The notes under the pieces were generated by a model, which worked only from the letters and a program-made list of their open reading frames with translations, had not been told where the DNA came from and did no database searches. Below, one piece after another: positions 57,402 to 64,000 of a stretch of DNA of 64,000 nt. The stretch is from positions 496,001 to 560,000 of the forward strand of contig CAVTBD010000002.1 in assembly GCA_963732875.1 (NCBI GenBank). The letters are read 5' to 3'. The translations under genes were made by a program, and so were the position numbers. Origin of the DNA: WHSO01 sp963732875 (GTDB taxonomy: Bacteria > Pseudomonadota > Alphaproteobacteria > SMXQ01). How positions within the stretch are numbered: position 1 is the stretch's first letter; the number at the start of each line of letters is the position of its first letter.

Positions 57402-58058
57402 TCAGAACACGAACCCGGGCTCGCGCTCGAAGCCCGGCAGCAGCGGGATCGACGCGTCGAAAATCTTGACCGTCGAGGTGACACCGCCGTAGTTGCGCGC
57501 GAGCACGGCGCGCGGCGCGTCGCCCGGCTTCGCGACCACCGCGCACAGCCGGCCGTTGTCGCCGAGCTGGCCCAGGATCGCCTCGGGAATCTCCTGCACC
57601 GCGCCGGAGAACAGGATCACGTCGTAGGGCGCCTGCTCGGGATAGCCCGCGGCGAGCGGCCCTTCGACCGCCACCACGTTGTCGATCTCGAGCTCGGACA
57701 GGATGCGGCCGGCGTCGGCGGCGAGGCGCGGGTCGCTCTCGAGCGCCACCACGGTGGCGGCGATCTTGGCGCAGACCGCGGCGGTGTAGCCGGTGCCGCA
57801 GCCGATATCGAGCACCACGTCGTCGCGGCCGATCTCGGCGGCCTGCAGCAGGCGGGCCAGCACCATCGGCTCCATCAGCACGCGGCCGTCGCCGAGCGGA
57901 ATGTCCTCGTCCACGTAGGACACGCCGCGCAGGCTGTCGCCCACGAACTTCTCGCGCGGCACGGCGCCCATGGCGGCGATCACGCGCGCGTCGGTGACCT
58001 TGTTGGGGCGCAGCTGGTTATCCACCATGTTGCGACGGCAGGTCTCGAAATCGATCAT
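57402..58058 (-). CDS. PIMT-like SAM methyltransferase
   Basis: A 218-residue member of the protein-L-isoaspartate methyltransferase family, divergent from the pcm product at 13659-14327. It opens MIDFETCRRNMVDNQLRPNKV, typical of the group next to tolC, and has VLDIGCGTGYTAAVCAKIA as SAM motif I. It keeps VPREKFVGD but not the full substrate block of true Pcm (TISQP is replaced by RVLMEP), so repair activity is uncertain. It is transcribed toward tolC, with 57 bases between them. Confidence 0.88.
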   Translation of the reverse strand: MIDFETCRRNMVDNQLRPNKVTDARVIAAMGAVPREKFVGDSLRGVSYVDEDIPLGDGRVLMEPMVLARLLQAAEIGRDDVVLDIGCGTGYTAAVCAKIAATVVALESDPRLAADAGRILSELEIDNVVAVEGPLAAGYPEQAPYDVILFSGAVQEIPEAILGQLGDNGRLCAVVAKPGDAPRAVLARNYGGVTSTVKIFDASIPLLPGFEREPGFVF

Positions 58059-58206
58059 GCTATTCCCGTTCCGCTCACTCTCGGGCGCGGGTGCCCCCTC
58101 GCCCCTGCCTTGTCCGGGCCGCGTCGCGGCCGCAACGCGTGCCGCCCACGGCAGGTATATACTTGGCTCCATAGATGAACACAATGTATATGGCGGATTT
58201 AGGTCG

Positions 58207-58235
58207 TTGACCGCCCTGCGGGCGGGCCCTATATG
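58207..58235 (+). promoter_or_regulatory. Strong sigma-70-type promoter of tRNA-Cys
   Basis: TTGACC (58207-58212) and TATATG (58230-58235) with a 17-base spacer, followed by a GC-rich discriminator, as expected of stringently controlled stable-RNA promoters. Start point about 24 bases before the tRNA. Confidence 0.75.
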
Positions 58236-58265
58236 TCGGGGCCGCCGCTGGGCGGCACCCGGCAC

Positions 58266-58339
58266 GGCCGGATAGCATAGTGGTGATGCAAGGGACTGCA
58301 AATCCCTCTACGCCGGTTCGATTCCGGCTCCGGCCTCCA
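58266..58339 (+). tRNA. tRNA-Cys (anticodon GCA)
   Basis: The acceptor arms GGCCGGA (58266-58272) and TCCGGCC (58329-58335) pair fully, the discriminator is T and CCA is encoded at 58337-58339. The anticodon GCA is at 58298-58300 in the stem AGGGA/TCCCT. The T arm is GCCGG-TTCGATT-CCGGC. The D arm with ATAGTGGTGAT fits bacterial tRNA-Cys. Confidence 0.95.
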
Positions 58340-58380
58340 TCCCCTTCCCGCGATCGCCGCGCCGCGCCATGGCGTCTCGG

Positions 58381-58400
58381 GCGCCCTTAACGGGCGCTTT
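58381..58400 (+). terminator. Terminator after tRNA-Cys
   Basis: GCGCCC (58381-58386) and GGGCGC (58392-58397) form a six-base stem followed by TTT, about 40 bases after the tRNA. Confidence 0.55.
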
Positions 58401-58409
58401 ACTATATTG

Positions 58410-58438
58410 TGGCAAAGGGGAGACGCTTTTGTTATAAC
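58410..58438 (+). promoter_or_regulatory. Possible promoter of tRNA-Asn
   Basis: TATAAC at 58433-58438 is a good -10 box; TGGCAA at 58410-58415 with a 17-base spacer is a poor -35 match. Position 38 bases before the tRNA supports the call. Confidence 0.4.
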
Positions 58439-58475
58439 GCGACCCCGCTGCGGCAGGGCCGCGGAACCGCATTAT

Positions 58476-58550
58476 TCCCCGGTAGCTCAGCGGTAGAGCA
58501 ACCGGCTGTTAACCGGTTGGTCGCTGGTTCGAATCCGGCCCGGGGAGCCA
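58476..58550 (+). tRNA. tRNA-Asn (anticodon GTT)
   Basis: The acceptor arms TCCCCGG (58476-58482) and CCGGGGA (58540-58546) pair fully, the discriminator is G and CCA is encoded at 58548-58550. The anticodon GTT is at 58508-58510 in the stem CCGGC-TGTTAAC-CGGTT with one wobble pair. The D arm GCTCAGCGGTAGAGC and the T-loop TTCGAAT are canonical. Confidence 0.96.
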
Positions 58551-58556
58551 ACGAGA

Positions 58557-58595
58557 CGCGGGGCCAGGCCGTTTCCGACCTGGCCCCGCGTTGTT
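58557..58595. terminator. Strong hairpin terminator after tRNA-Asn
   Basis: A twelve-base perfect stem, CGCGGGGCCAGG (58557-58568) with CCTGGCCCCGCG (58579-58590), followed by TTGTT. It also faces the end of the convergent binding-protein gene 31 bases away. Confidence 0.75.
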
Positions 58596-58621
58596 CGTCG
58601 GGACCGCGCCTGAGCTGACTT

Positions 58622-59698
58622 CTACTTCTTCTTTTTCTTCTTCGGCAGGGCCGGCGGCCACAGCTTCGCCGCCACCGCGACGACGTCCTTCGGTGCCGCA
58701 TAGGCCTTGTTGATCGCCGCCTCCATCTGGGCGCCGGTCATGGGATCGGGCTCGATGTGCATGCGCCTGGCGTCGGCCAGGAACTTCGGGTCCTTCATGG
58801 TGTCGTCGAAGGCGGTGCGGAACGCCGTCACGAGATACTTCGGAACCTGCGGCGGGAACAGATGCGGCCGTCCGATGTCCTCGCGCACGCCGAGCACTTC
58901 CAGCGCCTCACGCTCCTTCTGGTCCTTGACGTAGTCCATGATCAGCGGAACGTCCGGCAGCTCCTTCACGCGCTTGGAGCCGGACTGGAGGATGAAGCGG
59001 ATCTTCTTGTGCTGCAGCCACTCGGGGTTCGCCGCCGCGTAGGTATCGTAGGACAGGCCACAGATGCCCTCGACCTCGCCCCGCTCCGCCGCGAGGCGCA
59101 TCCCGGTGGTCGAATAGCCCGCGATCACCTTGAATTTGGTACCGAGCAGCATGTTCAGCATCAGCGGCGTCTTGGCCGAGTTGCCCGACATGCCGGTCGT
59201 CGAGACGCGCACCTCGCGCGCCTTGACGTCGTCGATGGTCTTGATCGTGCTGGTGCCCCAGACCATGCAGGCGTTGTACTGGGTGGTGATCGAGCCGATC
59301 CACTCGAACTTGCGCGGGTCATACTGCGCCGCCGTGTTGCCGAGCAGCGGCTCGGTCAGGAGCGTGTTGTAGGTCGAGCCCATCACCGTGCCGTTCTTGG
59401 GCGCGACGTTGTAGAGCCAGTTGGTGCCGCGCAGGCCGCTCGCGCCCGGCATGTTCTCGACCACGAGATGCGGCTTGCCCGGCACCTGATCGCCGAGATG
59501 GCGCGCCAGCAGACGGGAATAGCTGTCGTAGCCGCCGCCCGCGCCGGACGGAATGATGAAGCGGACCTGCTTGTTCTTGTAGAATTTCGCGAGGTCCTGC
59601 GCGTTCGCCGCGGGCGCCGCGGCAAAGGCCACGACCGCGACGGCGGCAGACGCCAGGCAGGCGGTCTTCAGGCGTGACGATGTAACGAAAATGCTCAT
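58622..59698 (-). CDS. Bug/TctC-type tripartite tricarboxylate transporter binding protein
   Basis: A 358-residue periplasmic binding protein. A signal peptide (MSIFVTSSRLKTACLASAAV, cut near ANAQD) precedes the Bug-family body with VRFIIPSGAGGGYDSYSRLLA and HLVVENMPGASGLRGTNWL, the ligand-binding loops that hold the carboxylates of dicarboxylate or tricarboxylate substrates. GGGAGCGAAGC precedes the ATG. No TctA/TctB permease genes are nearby, as is common for expanded Bug families. The last six residues are all lysine, odd for an exported protein. Confidence 0.9.
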   Translation of the reverse strand: MSIFVTSSRLKTACLASAAVAVVAFAAAPAANAQDLAKFYKNKQVRFIIPSGAGGGYDSYSRLLARHLGDQVPGKPHLVVENMPGASGLRGTNWLYNVAPKNGTVMGSTYNTLLTEPLLGNTAAQYDPRKFEWIGSITTQYNACMVWGTSTIKTIDDVKAREVRVSTTGMSGNSAKTPLMLNMLLGTKFKVIAGYSTTGMRLAAERGEVEGICGLSYDTYAAANPEWLQHKKIRFILQSGSKRVKELPDVPLIMDYVKDQKEREALEVLGVREDIGRPHLFPPQVPKYLVTAFRTAFDDTMKDPKFLADARRMHIEPDPMTGAQMEAAINKAYAAPKDVVAVAAKLWPPALPKKKKKK

Positions 59699-60151
59699 GC
59701 TTCGCTCCCTGTTGCAACGCCCTTTGGGCAGATTTTCTTGTTTGTCGGCGGCGACTGTTCCACAAATCCGAAACACCGGCAACGGCATTCAGCCGCCGAT
59801 TAGGCAATGCAAATCGCAGCGCCTTCACGCAACGCGCCAAAATTTTCCATAAGTCCTGGGCCGGCTTTCTCACGGGGGCATGGTGACGTTTTTTTGGCTC
59901 CGGCGCCGGCAACTGTGGATTGAAACTCCAAGGCAGCGCCACCGACCATCCTGCCCATGAAAGTAATTGCCTTGGGCGAGCGCCCTGTTCCCCGCGCAAC
60001 ACCCTAGGGTAGATTCCGAAAGGTACTAGGTTACATCCGGAATATTATATGCCTTAATATGTAGCCCCTGATGGGAGCACGCGTAAGCTCTGGCACAACA
60101 CAAAAATCGCGTGCGAGGCATATGTAAACGCCCATAGAAAAAGAAGAGGGA
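59699..60151. other. Intergenic region, AT-richer than surroundings
   Basis: These 450 bases separate two divergent exported-protein genes. No credible coding frame is seen. The part from 60030 to 60150 is AT-rich and includes ATTATATGCC and CATATG; AGAAGAGGGA before 60152 is the ribosome site of the next gene. Promoters for both directions are expected, but I cannot fix boxes. Confidence 0.45.
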
Positions 60152-61792
60152 ATGTCCATGGCGTCCTTCCTCAAAGCTGCCGTCTGCGCCGGCCTCATGC
60201 TCCTCTCGGCCATCCTTCCGGCACAGTCCAAGGACCTTTCCCCCCGCGATATCTTTCGCGCTTCACATGACGCGATCGTGGAAATCTGGATGACGGATCA
60301 CTTCGGGCGGGGATTTCGCGGCACCGGATTTTTCATCTCCCCGAACCTGATCGCGACCAATCATCACGCCGTGCATGACGCGCGCAAGATCACGGTTCGC
60401 GACCCCGAAAACAAAAGGCATTTCACGTTCCGCCGCATCCTGGCTTCGGACCCCGAGGCCGACACGGCCATCGTCGAAGTGGCCGAGCGATTACGGCACT
60501 ATCTCCACCTCGACGCATCCATGCGGGTCGAGGTGGGTGATCCGATCTTCGTAATCGGCAATCCGCAGGGCTACTCCGAGTCACTGTCCCAAGGACTGGT
60601 CAGCGGCATCCGCCCCCGCGGCAAGGCGCATATGTATCAGATCACCGCGACGGTATCGCCGGGCAGTAGCGGCAGCCCCGTTCTCGACGCTCGAGGAGAC
60701 GTGATCGGCATCGTCTTCGGCCGCCTGCCCCGTGAAGCGCAGATCGGGTTCGCCACGCCGGCCGCCAGCCTCGTTGCGCTCAGCCGGGGCGAGCCGTTCG
60801 CGGCCCCGAGCCCGATGGCGCACATCGTCAGCTCCCACAACATGTCGCCCGCGCCGGAAGCCACCTCCCTCGGCACCCGCGATACGACAGCGAAGCCTCC
60901 CGGGAATGTCATCCGGATCGGCGTGCCCAACGCCGATTCTGCCATCGCGACTGCGTATATCCTGAAGGCGGCCATTGAGCGATTTTTCGGGAACAGGGTC
61001 GAGCTGGTTCCCGCATCCCACAAGGAAATATTCGATGGGATCGCGGCCGGAGACGGCTCGTTCGACATCCATCCCGACGTCTGGATACCGAACCACCGCA
61101 AGTTCCTGCGCGCCGGCATTCATCTCAACCAGACACCCTATGCCGCCACCCAGGGTATCTGCGTGCCACGTTACATGGCGACGCACAACGGCATCCGCCG
61201 CCTCGACGATCTTGCCAGCCCGCAAGTGGCCCGGCTGTTCGACACCGACGGCGACGGCGAGGGCAACATCTGGATCGGGGTTCCCGGCTGGGAATCGACG
61301 AACATCAACCGATTGAAGGCACGAGACTACGGGTTCGCGCCTTATTTCAACCTCGACAGCTATCCGGAGAAGAATCTCTATCCGCGTCTGGCGTCAGCCA
61401 TCGGCGGAAAACGGCCGATCGTCTTCCACTGTTACGGCCCGCACTGGATGTTCAGGAAATACGATCTGGTTCAGCTCAGGGAACCGGACAACAACAAAAC
61501 GTGCTTTCACCTCGCGGACGACAAGACGGGCAGCGACTGGTTTGAATACTCCCATGCTTCCTGTCATGAGCCGACGATTCTGATCCACATTGCCTATTCC
61601 GATCGCCTCGTCCGCAGGTTTCCCGGCGTTGCCGGGTTTCTCTCCGGCATGTCTTTCCAATACGATGATCTCAACAAGGTGATCTTCAGCATGATCGGGA
61701 ACAAGCCGCAGAAGGCTCGGGTTGCGCGTCTCTGGGTGGAGCGTAATGCGGAGCGGCTACAGCAACTCGCGGCCTTCGCCGTGAAACACTGA
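60152..61792 (+). CDS. Fusion of trypsin-like serine protease and ProX/OpuAC betaine-binding domain
   Basis: A 546-residue exported protein. Residues 1-27 are a signal peptide ending PAQSKD. Residues about 32-212 are a DegP/trypsin-fold protease: His72 in ATNHHAV, Asp104 in EADTAIVEV and Ser173 in SPGSSGSPVLD form a complete triad. After a linker of about 40 residues, 253-546 form an OpuAC-type substrate-binding domain: IRIGVPNADSAIATAYILKA, FDIHPDVWIPNH and DGDGEGNIWIGVPGWES, with aromatic residues fit for a quaternary ammonium cage. No PDZ domain, no ABC permease or ATPase nearby. I infer ligand-gated proteolysis in the periplasm; unproven. Confidence 0.85.
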   Translation: MSMASFLKAAVCAGLMLLSAILPAQSKDLSPRDIFRASHDAIVEIWMTDHFGRGFRGTGFFISPNLIATNHHAVHDARKITVRDPENKRHFTFRRILASDPEADTAIVEVAERLRHYLHLDASMRVEVGDPIFVIGNPQGYSESLSQGLVSGIRPRGKAHMYQITATVSPGSSGSPVLDARGDVIGIVFGRLPREAQIGFATPAASLVALSRGEPFAAPSPMAHIVSSHNMSPAPEATSLGTRDTTAKPPGNVIRIGVPNADSAIATAYILKAAIERFFGNRVELVPASHKEIFDGIAAGDGSFDIHPDVWIPNHRKFLRAGIHLNQTPYAATQGICVPRYMATHNGIRRLDDLASPQVARLFDTDGDGEGNIWIGVPGWESTNINRLKARDYGFAPYFNLDSYPEKNLYPRLASAIGGKRPIVFHCYGPHWMFRKYDLVQLREPDNNKTCFHLADDKTGSDWFEYSHASCHEPTILIHIAYSDRLVRRFPGVAGFLSGMSFQYDDLNKVIFSMIGNKPQKARVARLWVERNAERLQQLAAFAVKH

Positions 61793-61948
61793 AGACCAGA
61801 CGCCGTTCCGGATCGGAGAAGAAACTGGTCCCGTACGACACCCATATTCCGTCAGGTCGCGTTACACCGGGCGCCGCCGGTGATAGTCTGGCCGTTCGCC
61901 GGAGTCCCGATGGAGGACGGGGGCGAGATATCAGCAAAGGGGGAGTCG

Positions 61949-62395
61949 ATGTCTGTCTCACGTTTCCTGCGGAGAGTTCTGGTCCATGGCTTCGTCACTC
62001 TGGCGCTCCTGACGGTCACGCCGGGGATGGCGCGCGCCGACGGTACGGCCGAGGCCGCGATCCGCGCCTGGATCGGCGCGATCGCGAGCGGCGACAAGGG
62101 CACGCTCGCCGCGGTGCTGGCGCCCGAGTTCCAGATCATGCGCTCCAACGGCACCGGCTTCGACCGGGCCCAGTACGCCGGCGGCGGGGCGGCCCGGATC
62201 ACCAGCGCGCCCGCGATCACGGACGTCGTGGCGACCCGCCACGGCGAACTCTTGGTCACGCGCTACACCCTCGCCATCACCGAAACCGTGGACGGACGTA
62301 AGGTGCAGCACAAGGCGCCCCGCCTCACCGTGTTTCGCCGCGACGGCGACCGCTGGCTGGTGGTCGCCCACGCTAACTTTGCACGTATCGAATAG
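61949..62395 (+). CDS. Exported NTF2-like/DUF4440 protein
   Basis: A 148-residue protein. The ATG at 61949, preceded by AAAGGGGGAG, opens MSVSRFLRRVLVHGF and a hydrophobic signal segment ending GMARAD. The mature part is one NTF2-like cone domain: AIRAWIGAIASGDKGTLAAVL at the start and FRRDGDRWLVVAHANFARIE at the end. Members bind small ligands or act as isomerases; no specific role can be assigned. The next gene starts four bases after its stop, so both are likely co-transcribed. Confidence 0.85.
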   Translation: MSVSRFLRRVLVHGFVTLALLTVTPGMARADGTAEAAIRAWIGAIASGDKGTLAAVLAPEFQIMRSNGTGFDRAQYAGGGAARITSAPAITDVVATRHGELLVTRYTLAITETVDGRKVQHKAPRLTVFRRDGDRWLVVAHANFARIE

Positions 62396-62399
62396 GATC

Positions 62400-63122
62400 A
62401 TGACCGACGAGTCGCCCCGCCCCCGCACCTTGATGAGTTGGTCCACCGGCAAGGACAGCGCCTGGGCGCTGCACATGCTGCGCGCGAGGAACGAGGTCGA
62501 CGTGGTCGGCCTGTTCACCACCACCATCGGCGAGGACACGCAGGGCCGCGTCGCCATCCACGGCATCCGGCTCGCGACGCTCGAGGCCCAGGCGGCCGCC
62601 GTCGGCCTGCCGGTGTTCCAGGTGCACCTGCCGGATCCGTGCCCCAACGACGCCTACGAGAAGGCGATGGAGGGCTTCATCGCCCGGGTGCGCGAGACCG
62701 GCATCACGCACATGGCATTCGGCGACCTGTTCCTGGAGGATGTCCGCCGCTACCGCGAGGACAAGCTTGCCGGCACCGGCATCACGCCGCTGTTTCCGCT
62801 GTGGGGGCTGGAGACGCACGCGCTCGCGCGCGAGATGATCGCCGCGGGCGTGAAGGCCCGGATCGTCAGCGTCGATCTCGAGCACATCGGCGCGGAATTC
62901 GCCGGCCGGGAATACGACGCGGCGCTGCTGGGCGATCTGCCGAAAGGTTGCGATCTGTGCGGCGAGAACGGCGAATTTCACACCTTCTCCTACGACGGAC
63001 CGGCCTTCGCCCGGCCGGTCGCGATCGAGATGGGCGAGACGCGGCGTACGGAGCGGTTCGTCCACATCGAGCCGCTCGCGATCACCACGACATCGATCCG
63101 TATCCTGCCCCAGATAGATTGA
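62400..63122 (+). CDS. PP-loop ATPase, diphthine-ammonia ligase-like (DUF71)
   Basis: A 240-residue N-type ATP pyrophosphatase. MSWSTGKDSAWALHML near the N-terminus is the PP-loop SGGKDS-type signature; FGDLFLEDVRRYREDKLAG and the closing GENGEFHTFSYDGPAF are hallmarks of the DUF71/Dph6-like group. In eukaryotes Dph6 amidates diphthine; bacterial members have other, mostly unknown amide-forming roles. The ATG follows the NTF2-like stop by four bases. Confidence 0.92.
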   Translation: MTDESPRPRTLMSWSTGKDSAWALHMLRARNEVDVVGLFTTTIGEDTQGRVAIHGIRLATLEAQAAAVGLPVFQVHLPDPCPNDAYEKAMEGFIARVRETGITHMAFGDLFLEDVRRYREDKLAGTGITPLFPLWGLETHALAREMIAAGVKARIVSVDLEHIGAEFAGREYDAALLGDLPKGCDLCGENGEFHTFSYDGPAFARPVAIEMGETRRTERFVHIEPLAITTTSIRILPQID

Positions 63123-63133
63123 ACACCTCGGAT

Positions 63134-63160
63134 CGGCGCAACGGCAGAATCGTTGCGCCG
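63134..63160 (+). terminator. Hairpin after the PP-loop ATPase gene
   Basis: A ten-base perfect stem CGGCGCAACG (63134-63143) and CGTTGCGCCG (63151-63160) lies 11 bases after the stop. It lacks a clear T-run, so it may be a processing or RNA-stabilising hairpin. Confidence 0.5.
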
Positions 63161-63214
63161 GTTCCCGAGTGAAGGCGGAACATCTGCCTTGCGCCGATGC
63201 CCCGCTGGATACGG

Positions 63215-63460
63215 CTACAAACAGGATTTGGCCGGCGGCGTTACCGGCTCGTCATCACCGCCGACTCCCGAAAAGCAGCGCGTGGCCGAATTGACGAACC
63301 CGCTGTTGTAGCCCTTGTCGTGCGGCGCCTGCGCGCCGTCCTGCAAGACGCCGCCGACATAGACCGCGTCGGCGCGGGCAGTCGTCGGATAGGCTGTGAC
63401 CGAAAGCAGGCCGATGGCCGCCACCGCCGCAAGAGCGGCGAATACCGAATTCATTTTCAT
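63215..63460 (-). CDS. Small secreted protein, 81 residues
   Basis: GGAGAGTCCC precedes the ATG at 63460. A signal peptide (MKMNSVFAALAAVAAIGLLS, cut near ARADA) leaves a mature part of about 51 residues, VYVGGVLQDGAQAPHDKGY and so on, with two cysteines (TRCFSG and the penultimate residue) that may pair. It is glycine and aspartate rich. No family is recognised. Confidence 0.7.
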   Translation of the reverse strand: MKMNSVFAALAAVAAIGLLSVTAYPTTARADAVYVGGVLQDGAQAPHDKGYNSGFVNSATRCFSGVGGDDEPVTPPAKSCL

Positions 63461-63565
63461 GGGACTCTCCTGGGTTCACGTTGCCGGCGAGGCCGGCGTA
63501 ACGGCAACAAGTTTTGTCGTTACACCCAAGAACTTGGATCGGCGGTGACGGGAATCAATTTTCCG

Positions 63566-63589
63566 CCGGATTAAGTTCCGTTAATCCGG
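63566..63589. terminator. Hairpin after the SYLF gene
   Basis: CCGGATTAA (63566-63574) and TTAATCCGG (63581-63589) form a nine-base stem ten bases beyond the SYLF stop. No T-run follows, so terminator status is uncertain. Confidence 0.4.
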
Positions 63590-63598
63590 CGATACTCG

Positions 63599-64000
63599 TC
63601 AGTTGAGCGAATCGTCCTTCCAGAACTTGGTGCCCTGGACGGTGGCCTGGAGCGCGAGGCCGTTCTCGGTCATCTGGTAGAGGTGGATGCCCGGCGCCAC
63701 GTCCACCGAACCCGCCCAGGCGCCGCCCTTGTCGGCGGCCTTGGCGGCAGCATCGGCCTGGCCAGAAGCATCCCAGCCGTCGTTGACGAACCACTCCATG
63801 GATTTCCGATCGTCGAACACGAACACGCCGCGGAAGTCCTTGACGCCGAGGCCGAATCCGACGCCGCCCGAGACCATGCGCATGTAGGTGTCCCTGCCGC
63901 TCGCCCGGTCGTGGGCGACACCCCAGCCGGAGCCGGCCGACAACAGGATCAGGTTCACGTTGATGTTGCTGAAGGCGGCGTAGCCCGCCGCCTTGTCGAT
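63599..64000 (-). CDS. SYLF (Ysc84-like) lipid-binding domain protein, 5' end outside window
   Basis: The frame is open to the window edge, so only the C-terminal 133 residues are seen, from IDKAAGYAAFSNINVNLILL. The pattern GSGWGVAHDRASGRDTYMRM, GVGFGLGVKDFRGVFVFDD and the following tail match the SYLF/DUF500 domain, which binds phosphoinositides in eukaryotes and is usually exported or lipid-anchored in bacteria. The missing N-terminus should contain a signal peptide. Confidence 0.85.
   Translation of the reverse strand: MDKAAGYAAFSNINVNLILLSAGSGWGVAHDRASGRDTYMRMVSGGVGFGLGVKDFRGVFVFDDRKSMEWFVNDGWDASGQADAAAKAADKGGAWAGSVDVAPGIHLYQMTENGLALQATVQGTKFWKDDSLN

Overview
The window looks like one stretch of a GC-rich alphaproteobacterial chromosome. 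The best taxonomic clues are a PopZ/DUF2497 polar organiser beside valS and a tolC-like gene, the neighbourhood dgt-argS-SPOR-nagZ-M50 protease-scpA-scpB-tatABC-serS-surE-pcm-nlpD followed by yajC-secD-secF, an ErpA-type Fe-S carrier, and dispersed GTCATGCCCCGG palindromes in intergenic DNA. I would not place it below class with confidence.

Layout. 0-8 kb: a zinc-free MDR oxidoreductase, a methyltransferase/ATP-grasp fusion, trmFO, a VOC protein, two divergent squalene/phytoene-synthase-fold genes, and a 30-residue membrane peptide before a PuuD-like membrane protein. 8-28 kb: housekeeping block for protein export (SecDF-YajC, TatABC), chromosome segregation (ScpAB), envelope (NlpD-like LytM, NagZ, SPOR protein), tRNA charging (SerRS, ArgRS), dNTP pool (dGTPase), ErpA, ExoIII and an MFS carrier. 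28-36.5 kb: a potassium uptake operon, transcribed kdpF-kdpB-small peptide-kdpA-kdpC-kdpD-kdpE. 36.7-41.5 kb: DUF1499 and DinB genes, then an accessory patch of secreted or membrane Cys-rich proteins of unknown function. 41.5-51.7 kb: ilvD, a two-gene isoquinoline-oxidoreductase-type molybdoenzyme, an inverse autotransporter with a beta-helix passenger, a racemase-like protein, an orphan periplasmic binding protein and an exported amidohydrolase-like protein. 51.7-58.6 kb: a probable non-coding RNA locus, valS, popZ, tolC, a PIMT-like methyltransferase, tRNA-Cys and tRNA-Asn. 58.6-64 kb: an orphan Bug-type binding protein, a striking fusion of a trypsin-like protease with a ProX/OpuAC glycine-betaine-type binding domain, an NTF2-like protein, a PP-loop ATPase, a small secreted protein and an edge-truncated SYLF protein.

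Quality caveat. Several core genes (serS, argS, dgt, kdpA, kdpD, the 5' end of surE, a solute-binding protein and a small secreted protein) are broken by single-base frame changes although both halves remain well conserved. Because several should be essential, uncorrected sequencing indels are the simplest explanation. serS is different: it also carries an AT-rich segment of about 200 bp in its middle. The most interesting biology is the protease-ProX fusion, the paired CPRCxRQSF/Cys-rich membrane proteins, the rearranged kdp operon with an extra micropeptide, and the inverse autotransporter.
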